Positions 1 to 5,350 of a stretch of DNA of 6,248 nucleotides are shown in pieces. This stretch comes from an uncultured Bacteroidota bacterium (lineage in GTDB: Bacteria > Bacteroidota > Bacteroidia > Chitinophagales > Chitinophagaceae). The translations under genes were made by a program, and so were the position numbers. Under the pieces are notes generated by a model. It saw only the letters and a list, made by a program, of their open reading frames with translations, did no database searches and had not been told where the DNA came from. Numbering within the stretch: position 1 is the first letter of the stretch; the number at the start of each line of letters is the position of its first letter. The stretch is from positions 1 to 6,248 of the forward strand of contig CAIZMD010000005.1 of assembly GCA_903933995.1 (NCBI GenBank), in the 5' to 3' direction.

Positions 1-983
1 GTAAATGGTCCGTTTAAATGTGGTTCTAAAGTATTCAAATCAATTTCAATCACTTCGTCAAAATACTGTGAAGGATTGGCATATACTTCAGGATCAGCAG
101 TCAGGTAAGACTTGATTTGATCAGCAGCAGCAGCAATATCGGCCCTGCCAGTAGCAGCTAAATAGCGGCTCATGCTCTCGTCATAACCAAAGGTAGAAGT
201 GGTAGCACCAATTTCAGCACCCATATTACAAATGGTTCCTTTACCAGTACAACTCATGCTAGTGGCGCCTTCTCCAAAATATTCAACAATAGCGCCTGTT
301 CCACCTTTTACAGTAAGAATACCAGCTACTTTTAAAATCACGTCTTTTGGAGCAGTCCATCCGCTCAATTTACCAGTCAATTTCACACCAATCAATTTGG
401 GCCATTTTAATTCCCATGGTAGACCTGCCATTACATCGCAAGCGTCAGCGCCGCCAACACCAATAGCAATCATACCCAAACCTCCAGCATTCACTGTATG
501 AGAATCGGTACCAATCATCATTCCACCAGGGAATGCATAGTTTTCTAATACTACTTGGTGAATAATACCTGCCCCTGGTTTCCAGAATCCAATTCCATAT
601 TTGTTAGAAACAGAAGCCAAGAAATCATATACTTCCTTGCTTTCTGAATTAGCCACTTGTAAGTCTTGTTTGGCTTCTACTTTAGCAGTGATTAAGTGGT
701 CACAGTGTACGGTAGAAGGCACAGCCACTTTAGGGCGTCCTGCTTGCATAAATTGCAACAAAGCCATCTGGGCAGTTGCATCCTGCATGGCTACACGGTC
801 TGGTGCAAAATCCACATAGTGTTTGCCACGTTCAAAACCACTCAAAGCCTGATCGGCGTGCAAATGGGAGAACAAAATCTTTTCTGACAGGGTCAGCGGT
901 CTGCCCAGTGCGGTGCGGGCTGCATCAACTTTGGCAGGCATTTCTGCGTACCTGGCACGGATCATTTCGATATCAAAAGCCAT
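1..983 (-). CDS. acn: Aconitate hydratase (aconitase), N-terminal 327 residues; 3' part beyond window
   Basis: Aconitase interconverts citrate and isocitrate through cis-aconitate in the cytoplasmic TCA cycle, using a [4Fe-4S] cluster. I translated the minus strand from the ATG at 983-981 (MAFDIEMIRARY); the frame stays open to the window edge. Family landmarks in order are HLHADQ (residues 40-45), VPSTVHCDHL (88-97), with the active-site Asp-His at 95-96, WKPGAGIIHQVV (134-145), IGTDSHTVNAGGLG (157-170), with the catalytic Asp-Ser-His at 160-162, and GGADACDVMAG (177-187). This fits the mitochondrial-type aconitase family, normally around 750 residues, so roughly the first 40-45% is present. 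The three cluster-ligand cysteines lie further downstream in this family and cannot be checked here. The start is supported by family-like N-terminal sequence and a promoter-like sequence 87 bases upstream. It diverges from a pspC-domain gene. Isopropylmalate dehydratase is less likely given the N-terminal extension and motif spacing. Confidence 0.96.
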   Translation of the reverse strand, partial: MAFDIEMIRARYAEMPAKVDAARTALGRPLTLSEKILFSHLHADQALSGFERGKHYVDFAPDRVAMQDATAQMALLQFMQAGRPKVAVPSTVHCDHLITAKVEAKQDLQVANSESKEVYDFLASVSNKYGIGFWKPGAGIIHQVVLENYAFPGGMMIGTDSHTVNAGGLGMIAIGVGGADACDVMAGLPWELKWPKLIGVKLTGKLSGWTAPKDVILKVAGILTVKGGTGAIVEYFGEGATSMSCTGKGTICNMGAEIGATTSTFGYDESMSRYLAATGRADIAAAADQIKSYLTADPEVYANPSQYFDEVIEIDLNTLEPHLNGPF

Positions 984-1069
984 AGCTATAACAATTTATG
1001 ATTTGAGATGATGAATAATTCAGTTGAACCTTTCATTAGCTGGATTCCCCAGCCAGTTTCCGGTTTGCG

Positions 1070-1102
1070 CGAATTTACGTTAAAACAGGGTCTATAAACA
1101 AA
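1070..1102 (-). promoter_or_regulatory. Candidate Bacteroidota-type promoter for aconitase
   Basis: Read on the minus strand, TTTG (1102-1099) is followed after 21 bases by TAAATTCG (1077-1070). This matches the TTTG / TAnnTTTG pattern of the Bacteroidota primary sigma factor with one mismatch in the -7 box and normal spacing. It would give a leader of roughly 80 bases before the aconitase ATG. The assignment rests on pattern and position only. Confidence 0.4.
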
Positions 1103-1106
1103 CTGT

Positions 1107-1141
1107 TTTGAACAAATTATCATTTCAATTGTCTAGTTTTA
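1107..1141 (+). promoter_or_regulatory. Candidate promoter for the PspC-domain gene
   Basis: TTTG at 1107-1110 and TAGTTTTA at 1134-1141 resemble the Bacteroidota -33 and -7 boxes. The last base of the -7 box mismatches, and the 23-base spacer is slightly long. It lies about 30 bases upstream of the ATG at 1172 and next to the opposing aconitase promoter candidate. Support is weak, by pattern only. Confidence 0.28.
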
Positions 1142-1171
1142 CATTGTATTCACCCCCTATAAATTAATAAC

Positions 1172-1393
1172 ATGCAGAAAATTCGCGAGAACATAGAAAT
1201 GCACGCATTCGGGGTATGTACCGCCATTGGAGAAAAATTTGGGATTGCCAGCTCCAAGATTAGGATGTGGTTCATTTATATCTCCTTCCTAACCATGGGA
1301 TCCCCCATTTTGGTCTATATGATCTTAGCTTTCTGGATCAATATCAAGAATTATATTCTGGCTGCCCGTAGGAATCCCTTGCGCAATTGGTAA
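1172..1393 (+). CDS. Small PspC-domain membrane protein
   Basis: This is a 73-residue protein made of a single PspC domain. The typical order is visible: FGVCTAIGEKFGI (about residues 13-25), matching the family's GVC-x-G-[IL]-[AG]-E-x-[FL]-[GN] opening, then IRMWFIYISFLT (30-41) and a hydrophobic stretch through SPILVYMILAFWI (44-56), so one inner-membrane segment at about 32-56. A short basic tail (AARRNPLRNW) follows. In Proteobacteria PspC takes part in the phage-shock response to membrane stress; single-domain versions in Bacteroidota are common and mostly uncharacterised, so no specific role is assigned. The start fits because the leader is A-rich (AAATTAATAAC) and the domain begins soon afterwards. 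No other psp genes are visible nearby. It diverges from aconitase and converges on kdsA. Confidence 0.85.
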   Translation: MQKIRENIEMHAFGVCTAIGEKFGIASSKIRMWFIYISFLTMGSPILVYMILAFWINIKNYILAARRNPLRNW

Positions 1394-1423
1394 TTTGCTA
1401 ATCTAAATGCAGTATCTGGCTTT

Positions 1424-1446
1424 TTGGAATCTTGGTTTGAATCCAA
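1424..1446. terminator. Possible weak bidirectional terminator between pspC-type gene and kdsA
   Basis: TTGGAATC (1424-1431) and GAATCCAA (1439-1446) can pair as an 8-bp stem with one internal mismatch around a 7-base loop. Ts flank both sides: TTTTT runs into the left arm and TTTC follows the right arm. It sits in the 75-base gap between two converging genes, where a terminator is expected. The stem is short and imperfect. Confidence 0.3.
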
Positions 1447-1468
1447 TTTCAATAACCCTTTATTAATA

Positions 1469-2293
1469 CTAGATTACTGCTTTGCGAATCTTGATTAATT
1501 GCTCTAGTAAGGGCTCTAATAAATCTAATTGCAACATATTGGCCCCATCACTTTTGGCTTCTGATGGCTTGGGGTGGGTTTCAATAAACAACCCATTTGC
1601 GCCTGTGGCGATGGCTGCTTTGGCAATAGTGCCTATTAATTGAGGATTCCCGCCAGTAACGCCCGAACTTTGATTGGGTTGTTGAAGGGCATGGGTACAA
1701 TCCATGATCACGGGTGTTTGGTGTTCTTGCATCCATGGAATATTCCGATAGTCTACCACCAAGTCTGTATAGCCAAAACTATTACCCCTTTCCGTTAGCA
1801 TTACTTGTTCATTTCCAGCTCTTCTAATTTTGTCAACGGCAAATTTCATGGAAGGACCACTCAAGAATTGTCCTTTTTTCACATTGACAATCTTGCCTGT
1901 TTCGGCAGCAGCCACTAGTAAGTCTGTTTGACGGCAAAGAAAAGCAGGGATTTGTAAAATATCTATATAGGGAGCAGCCATGGCCGCTTCTTCGTGAGCG
2001 TGTATATCTGAGGTAGTAGGTAAGCCAAATTGAGTACCCACTTTCTTAATCAACCCAAGTCCATTGTCATCCCCAATTCCAGTAAAGGAATTAGCACTGG
2101 TTCTATTGGCCTTTCTATAAGAAGCTTTAAAAACATAAGGAATTTCTAGGTTTTTGCAGATTCCAGAAACCCTATGGGCAATTTCCATGACTATTTCTTC
2201 AGACTCTACCACACATGGGCCTGCAATCAAGAAAAAATGGTTGGGGTTATAGGACTGATTTTGAAATAAAGCTTTTAAGTAATTGGGTAGCAT
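1469..2293 (-). CDS. kdsA: 3-deoxy-8-phosphooctulonate synthase (Kdo-8-P synthase), metal-dependent type
   Basis: KdsA condenses arabinose 5-phosphate with phosphoenolpyruvate to Kdo-8-phosphate, precursor of the Kdo sugar linking lipid A to the LPS core, in the cytoplasm. The chosen 274-residue form starts at MLPNYLKALF. Landmarks are FLIAGPCVVES (21-31), YVFKASYRKANR (53-64), IPAFLCRQTDL (115-125), VNVKKGQF (136-143), MDCTHALQQP (197-206) and FIETHPKPSEAKSDG (236-250). Cys27, His201, Glu238 and Asp249 each sit exactly 16 positions after the known metal ligands Cys11, His185, Glu222 and Asp233 of the Aquifex enzyme, so this should be the metal-dependent class; the E. coli enzyme has Asn26 in place of the Cys. 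An in-frame ATG at 2356 would add 21 residues (MDGRLISLIF...) unlike the family N-terminus. I prefer 2293, but the longer form is possible because a weak -7-like TATCTTTT lies at 2379-2372 (minus). It diverges from the threonine dehydrogenase gene. Confidence 0.93.
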   Translation of the reverse strand: MLPNYLKALFQNQSYNPNHFFLIAGPCVVESEEIVMEIAHRVSGICKNLEIPYVFKASYRKANRTSANSFTGIGDDNGLGLIKKVGTQFGLPTTSDIHAHEEAAMAAPYIDILQIPAFLCRQTDLLVAAAETGKIVNVKKGQFLSGPSMKFAVDKIRRAGNEQVMLTERGNSFGYTDLVVDYRNIPWMQEHQTPVIMDCTHALQQPNQSSGVTGGNPQLIGTIAKAAIATGANGLFIETHPKPSEAKSDGANMLQLDLLEPLLEQLIKIRKAVI

Positions 2294-2405
2294 GGGCAGG
2301 GTTTTATGAAATACAATTTCGTCTGCGAAAATAAGTGAAATCAACCGACCATCCATTCTTGGGTAAAATCTAAAAGATAACCACTGTTAGTTTGGTGAAT
2401 AGCTT

Positions 2406-2413
2406 TATTTTTG
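2406..2413 (+). promoter_or_regulatory. Candidate -7 box of the threonine dehydrogenase gene
   Basis: TATTTTTG is a perfect match to the Bacteroidota -7 consensus TAnnTTTG and lies 19 bases before the ATG at 2433, so the leader would be short. No convincing TTTG is found at the usual 19-21-base spacing; the nearest TTTG (2391-2394) is only 11 bases away. It is therefore a -7 box without a good -33 element. Confidence 0.35.
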
Positions 2414-2432
2414 AAGCCTTTAAAAAACTCAA

Positions 2433-3377
2433 ATGGCTAAAGATAAAATTCTGGTAATTGGCGCTTGCGGACAAATAGGCGTGGAGTTAACCCTTGCACT
2501 GCGTAAAATATATGGTTCTGCCAACGTAGTGGCTTCTGACCTAAGAGAGGAGAATGATTTATTAAAAGGAACTGGCCCCTATGTTAGCATGGATGTGATG
2601 AACAAAGAAATGCTACACGTTCAGGTGATTCGCCAAAATATTACCCAGATTTATTTATTGGCTGCCATTCTTTCTGCCACCGGAGAGAAGAATCCCAACT
2701 TGGCTTGGCATCTAAATATGCAAGGCTTACTCAACGTATTAGACATTGCTAGGGAAGAACATTTGGACAAAGTTTATTGGCCAAGTAGTATTGCTGTTTT
2801 TGGTCCTACCTCTCCTAAACAGCTTTGTCCCCAGCAAACCATTATTGAACCAACCACGGTTTACGGCATTAGTAAATATGCAGGAGAATTCTGGTGCAAT
2901 TACTACCACCAACGCTATGGGGTAGACGTTCGTAGTATCAGGTATCCTGGACTGATCAGTTATAAATCCGCTCCAGGTGGGGGAACTACGGATTATGCTA
3001 TTGAAATTTATTTGGAAGCATTGGCAGAGAAAAAATACAAATGCTTTTTAAGAGAAGATAGTTATTTGCCCATGATGTATATGCCTGATGCCATTAGGGC
3101 AACCATGGAATTGATGCACGCACCAGCCAATCAAATTTCTGTTAGAACTTCATACAATATTTCTGGAATGAGTTTCTCACCCAAAGAAATTGCGGCTTCT
3201 ATTCAAAAAAGCATCCCTGATTTTCAATTGACTTGTGAACCTGATTATAGGCAAGCCATTGCCGATAGTTGGCCTCAAAGCATTAACGATTCAGTGGCCA
3301 ATCAAGATTGGGGTTGGAAGCCGGAATTTGACCTTGATAAAATGACGTTGGATATGCTTGAAAATTTGAAAAAATAG
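2433..3377 (+). CDS. tdh: L-threonine 3-dehydrogenase, short-chain (UDP-galactose-4-epimerase-like) type
   Basis: This NAD-dependent enzyme oxidises L-threonine to 2-amino-3-oxobutyrate, normally then cleaved by a CoA-dependent ligase (Kbl) to glycine and acetyl-CoA. The 314-residue protein is an extended short-chain dehydrogenase. It has a Rossmann motif GACGQIG (residues 10-16), an Asp (36) at the end of the second strand consistent with NAD rather than NADP, a WPSSIAVFG stretch (116-124) carrying the active-site Ser region, and the catalytic YGISK (144-148, Tyr and Lys). The family-specific RYPGLISYKSAPGGGTTDYA (170-189), MMYMPDA and the end IADSW...WGW are recalled from the Flavobacterium frigidimaris threonine dehydrogenase group and separate it from sugar epimerases. 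Length fits that group (about 310). It is unrelated in fold to the zinc-dependent Tdh of E. coli, so the symbol is used by function. No kbl gene is visible in the window. A generic NAD-sugar epimerase is the main alternative. Confidence 0.9.
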   Translation: MAKDKILVIGACGQIGVELTLALRKIYGSANVVASDLREENDLLKGTGPYVSMDVMNKEMLHVQVIRQNITQIYLLAAILSATGEKNPNLAWHLNMQGLLNVLDIAREEHLDKVYWPSSIAVFGPTSPKQLCPQQTIIEPTTVYGISKYAGEFWCNYYHQRYGVDVRSIRYPGLISYKSAPGGGTTDYAIEIYLEALAEKKYKCFLREDSYLPMMYMPDAIRATMELMHAPANQISVRTSYNISGMSFSPKEIAASIQKSIPDFQLTCEPDYRQAIADSWPQSINDSVANQDWGWKPEFDLDKMTLDMLENLKK

Positions 3378-3391
3378 TTTTCAAATTTTCA
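3359..3391. terminator. Perfect 14-bp inverted repeat at convergent gene ends, probable bidirectional terminator
   Basis: TGAAAATTTGAAAA (3359-3372) and TTTTCAAATTTTCA (3378-3391) are exact reverse complements around a 5-base loop, AATAG. The loop contains the TAG stop of the threonine dehydrogenase gene (3375-3377), so the left arm encodes its last residues (ENLKK). The right arm ends 10 bases before the opposing barrel gene's stop. A/T-rich arms could give the U-rich end of a transcript in either direction, but there is no separate T-run or GC-rich stem base, so strength is uncertain. Confidence 0.55.
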
Positions 3392-3401
3392 GCATGGTAT
3401 G

Positions 3402-4178
3402 CTAGAATCGGAAACCAATTCCAATTCCAAGACCTCTAACACCGGCCCATGGACCATCGGTTTTAATAGTGGCACCATTAGCATTGACGGTTGAAGTAAA
3501 TGTAAATGGATCTGCTGAGATCTCATTTAAACTTTGTTGTAATGCAGCTTGTTCCTGTGCACTTAAAGGAGCAGGGGCAACAAAAACCAAGTCTCCTTTG
3601 CTTTTACCATAATGGGCTCCAACTAACCAGAAATCCAAAACAATTGATTTGGATAAATTAGCTTGAATACCCATCATCAATCCACCACTGGTAGATTTGA
3701 TAGAACCAGCAAAATCTGCGGTGGTAGTTACATTTTGTCCTGCAACTACAGTAGTATAATTAATAGGAGCTGAAATATCAAAATTGGCAAATCGGCCAAA
3801 AGGAGCCAGATAAAACCCTTTTAAATTTCCCTTACCCAAATAGAAGTTTAACTGAGGGGTAATGGCCGTATTACCCATTTGAAATCTACTGAAATTAATG
3901 TCATCACTATTGATCACATTGGTCAATTGACTTTCAAAAGGAACCGTCCCCTTGGGCATATACCTATAACTGATGGAGGCAGAAATATGCTTGGTTAATC
4001 CACGTTCATAAGTAAAATGGTAGTTTTTGAAAACCAAAGAACTAAGGTTCCATTTAACAATATTTCTTTTAACAGTTACCGCATTGGTTGAAGACATTTT
4101 ACTATTTGAAAGGCTGTCTTGTGAAAAAGCGGAAGAACTAACTAAGAGTAAAAGACCAATAAATAGGGATTGTCTCAT
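3402..4178 (-). CDS. Outer-membrane beta-barrel protein, DUF3575-like
   Basis: This 258-residue protein begins with a clear signal peptide, MRQSLFIGLLLLVSSSAFSQ, probably cleaved around residues 19-20. A polar linker leads to KWNLSSLVFKNYHFTYERGL (about 42-61), which resembles the start of DUF3575-type barrels. Alternating hydrophobic/polar strands follow: SASISYRYM, AITPQLNFYLG, GFYLAPFGRFANFDI, GGLMMGIQANL and SIVLDFWLVGAHYG. The C-terminus GLGIGIGFRF ends in Phe, as outer-membrane barrels do. Between strands, residues 204-224 (PLSAQEQAALQQSLNEISADP) form a helix-like Gln/Glu-rich insert, likely a loop rather than a strand. Function is unknown; such proteins are usually annotated as DUF3575 or hypothetical membrane proteins. 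It lies 57 bases downstream of the Rrf2 regulator on the same strand, with its own promoter candidate in the gap, so co-transcription is possible but not required. The exact domain name is inferred from memory of the family. Confidence 0.82.
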   Translation of the reverse strand: MRQSLFIGLLLLVSSSAFSQDSLSNSKMSSTNAVTVKRNIVKWNLSSLVFKNYHFTYERGLTKHISASISYRYMPKGTVPFESQLTNVINSDDINFSRFQMGNTAITPQLNFYLGKGNLKGFYLAPFGRFANFDISAPINYTTVVAGQNVTTTADFAGSIKSTSGGLMMGIQANLSKSIVLDFWLVGAHYGKSKGDLVFVAPAPLSAQEQAALQQSLNEISADPFTFTSTVNANGATIKTDGPWAGVRGLGIGIGFRF

Positions 4179-4191
4179 GTGTTATTTTTTT

Positions 4192-4222
4192 TAAATGTAT
4201 ATCATAATCACCAAGTGAACAA
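4192..4222 (-). promoter_or_regulatory. Candidate promoter for the DUF3575-like barrel gene
   Basis: On the minus strand TTG (4222-4220) is followed after 20 bases by TACATTTA (4199-4192), one mismatch from TAnnTTTG. Transcription would start about 7 bases before the ATG at 4178, leaving a very short leader. It lies in the 57-base gap after the Rrf2 stop codon. If real, the barrel gene can be expressed independently of the regulator gene. Confidence 0.33.
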
Positions 4223-4235
4223 TACCCCTAAAGGA

Positions 4236-4646
4236 TTATTTTCCTGTTAAGTCTGCCACAGTTTTGTTCTCCAAAATTTGTAGCATATTGTCTCTTACTT
4301 CAATCATCACATGATTAAGACCACAATTCTTTTCATCACAGTCCTTACATTTTTTATAAAAATTCAGACTTACACAGGGGAGTAAGGCAATGGGTCCTTC
4401 AATTAAGCGCATTACTTTTGACAAAGGAATCTTAGTTGGGTCCTGTTTTAGAAAATAGCCCCCTCCCTTACCTTTTTTGCTTTCCAGCATGCCTGCTTTT
4501 CGCAATTCTAGCAGGATATTTTCTAAAAATTTGAGGGGGATTTTTTTCTTTTTAGAAATTTCGGCTATTAAAACGGGAAGGTCTTTTTCCTGTTCTGCCA
4601 AATAGGTAAGTGCTTTAAATGCGTATTGCGTTTTCTTAGATAGCAT
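4236..4646 (-). CDS. Rrf2-family transcriptional regulator with four cysteines
   Basis: Rrf2 proteins are small winged-helix DNA-binding regulators, many of which sense iron-sulfur status, nitric oxide, redox or cysteine metabolism. Starting at MLSKKTQYAFKAL (ATG at 4646-4644) the protein has 136 residues, typical of the family. The open frame extends 27 codons further upstream (to 4727), but those residues (MYIFLICVKKLK...) are unlike the family start and run through the promoter region, so I reject them. Visible parts are the first helix with ALTYLAEQ (12-19), the recognition-helix region IPLKFLENILLELRKAGML (36-54), the wing SKKGKGGGYFL (56-66) and IEGPIALLPC (82-91). Cysteines lie at 91, 100, 103 and 108, with His112 nearby, in the region where IscR carries cluster ligands Cys92, Cys98, Cys104 and His107. 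The spacing CX8CX2CX4C differs from IscR. Cluster binding is plausible but not shown, and target genes are unknown. It diverges from a small barrel gene. Confidence 0.93.
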   Translation of the reverse strand: MLSKKTQYAFKALTYLAEQEKDLPVLIAEISKKKKIPLKFLENILLELRKAGMLESKKGKGGGYFLKQDPTKIPLSKVMRLIEGPIALLPCVSLNFYKKCKDCDEKNCGLNHVMIEVRDNMLQILENKTVADLTGK

Positions 4647-4665
4647 GATTTCTGGGCTAGCAGCC

Positions 4666-4689
4666 GTTAATTTGAGGGTTAATTTAAAG
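4666..4689 (+). repeat. Tandem direct repeat in the regulator/barrel intergenic region
   Basis: GTTAATTT occurs at 4666-4673 and again at 4678-4685, a 12-base period. Comparing full 12-base units (GTTAATTTGAGG, GTTAATTTAAAG), nine of twelve positions agree. It lies between the divergent starts of the Rrf2 regulator and the small barrel gene and touches the dyad that begins at 4685. It could be part of an operator, but in such AT-rich DNA chance is a real alternative. Confidence 0.4.
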
Positions 4690-4711
4690 AATTTCAGTTT
4701 CTTTACACAAA
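4679..4711 (-). promoter_or_regulatory. Possible promoter of the Rrf2 regulator gene
   Basis: On the minus strand TTTG (4711-4708) is followed at the normal 21-base spacing by TAAATTAA (4686-4679), which matches the TAnnTTTG box in its TA and two Ts but misses the last two bases. Transcription would begin about 25-30 bases before the ATG at 4646. The weak -7 box makes this tentative. Confidence 0.25.
4685..4705. promoter_or_regulatory. Dyad, candidate Rrf2 operator
   Basis: TAAAGAA (4685-4691) and TTCTTTA (4699-4705) are perfect reverse complements separated by 7 bases, giving a 21-base dyad. Dimeric Rrf2 regulators bind dyads of about this overall size and commonly control their own gene. 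The dyad lies almost entirely in the spacer of the possible Rrf2 promoter and 15 bases before the barrel gene's ATG, so a bound protein could affect both divergent genes. Placement is suggestive; binding is inferred. Confidence 0.35.
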
Positions 4712-4719
4712 TTAAAAAT

Positions 4720-5247
4720 ATGTACAAAAATACAAAGTATATCCTGACCCTGATGGTAATGCTTTTTGTAGCTGGAAAATCTTCCGCACAATTTAAATTA
4801 CCCCACGCTCAAATTTTTGCCAATGTCAACTACGCAACCCCAACTAATGGAGGTTTCAAAGATGCTTATAAAGCCGGATTGGGTGGAGAAGCAGGTGGTG
4901 GATTGGGACTAGGTTCAACCATGTTGGTTGGAACATTGGGTTACCAAACTTTTGCCAATACCAATGGAAACCTCGCGGGCAATTTGAGAATGACCACCAT
5001 TAAAGCCGGAATTAGACAGTACATTTTCCTTGGACGTATATTCTTGCTTGGAAATGTAGGTAATGCTAAAATGACATATTCCAAAGTGGGTACTTCCTCT
5101 AATAGTTTGATTTATGAATACGGAGCTGGGGTGCGTCTTTTTGGATTAGAATTACAAGCTACCCAAACTGGTTGGAATCAACCTATTCCAGCAGTAAGTA
5201 CATCAAGAGCATTTAATATAAAACTGGGATTCTCTTTTAAAATCTAG
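4720..5247 (+). CDS. Small secreted/outer-membrane beta-barrel protein, function unknown
   Basis: From the ATG at 4720 this is a 175-residue protein with a clear signal peptide, MYKNTKYILTLMVMLFVAGKSSAQ, probably cut after SSA (residue 23). An in-frame ATG at 4645 would add 25 residues in front of the signal peptide and run through the regulatory region, so it is rejected. The mature part alternates hydrophobic and polar or glycine residues in barrel-like strands: AQIFANVNYA, a glycine-rich GLGGEAGGGLGLGS (53-66), TMLVGTLGYQTFA, TTIKAGIRQYIFLGRIFLLGNVG, YEYGAGVRLFGLELQATQ and the end FNIKLGFSFKI. This suggests a compact eight-strand-type barrel, like the OmpA-fold or PorT/OmpW-sized proteins. 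I do not recognise a named family. It is divergent from the Rrf2 regulator with 73 bases between starts and ends before a strong terminator, so it is probably transcribed alone and may be a target of that regulator. Confidence 0.8.
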   Translation: MYKNTKYILTLMVMLFVAGKSSAQFKLPHAQIFANVNYATPTNGGFKDAYKAGLGGEAGGGLGLGSTMLVGTLGYQTFANTNGNLAGNLRMTTIKAGIRQYIFLGRIFLLGNVGNAKMTYSKVGTSSNSLIYEYGAGVRLFGLELQATQTGWNQPIPAVSTSRAFNIKLGFSFKI

Positions 5248-5297
5248 TAAGGAACAGGTCAATCATTTTGCTATTGTTAAATAGTATTGGATACTAC

Positions 5298-5333
5298 AAA
5301 AAAGCCATGCAGTTTTGATTGCATGGCTTTTTT
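5298..5333. terminator. Strong bidirectional intrinsic terminator
   Basis: AAAAAAGCCATGCA (5298-5311) pairs perfectly with TGCATGGCTTTTTT (5320-5333), a 14-bp stem with an 8-base loop. The GC-containing core GCCATGC is flanked by six As on one side and six Ts on the other, so transcripts in both directions end in a U-run. It lies between the converging small barrel gene and dapB, 51 bases after the first stop codon and 18 bases beyond the second. Confidence 0.92.
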
Positions 5334-5350
5334 ATTTGAGATAGTTGAAC

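Noticed and set aside
199..985. Several plus-strand open frames (199-501, 601-819, 696-887, 776-985)
   Set aside because: All lie antisense to the aconitase coding sequence, which is continuous and strongly recognisable on the minus strand; their translations resemble no protein family and are frame shadows.
1039..1053. Small hairpin GCTGG-5 bases-CCAGC in the aconitase leader
   Set aside because: Only 5 bp and with competing pairings; no riboswitch or iron-responsive-element-like structure can be supported from it.
1068..1187. Inverted 9-mers CGCGAATTT (1068-1076) and AAATTCGCG (1179-1187), one in the aconitase promoter candidate and one at the start of the PspC-type gene
   Set aside because: A single 9-base match about 100 bases apart is only mildly unlikely by chance, and one copy is within codons; not enough to call an operator.
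2391..2413. TTTG at 2391 as -33 partner of the perfect -7 box at 2406
   Set aside because: The spacer is only 11 bases, far below the usual 19-21, so the pair was not called a full promoter.
4645..4719. 25-residue N-terminal extension of the small barrel protein
   Set aside because: It would place extra residues before a well-formed signal peptide that begins at the ATG at 4720, and would overlap the regulator's start codon.
4647..4727. 27-residue N-terminal extension of the Rrf2 regulator
   Set aside because: The family N-terminus (MLSKKTQYAFKAL) begins at 4646, and the extension would overlap the divergent barrel gene's start and the likely regulatory DNA.
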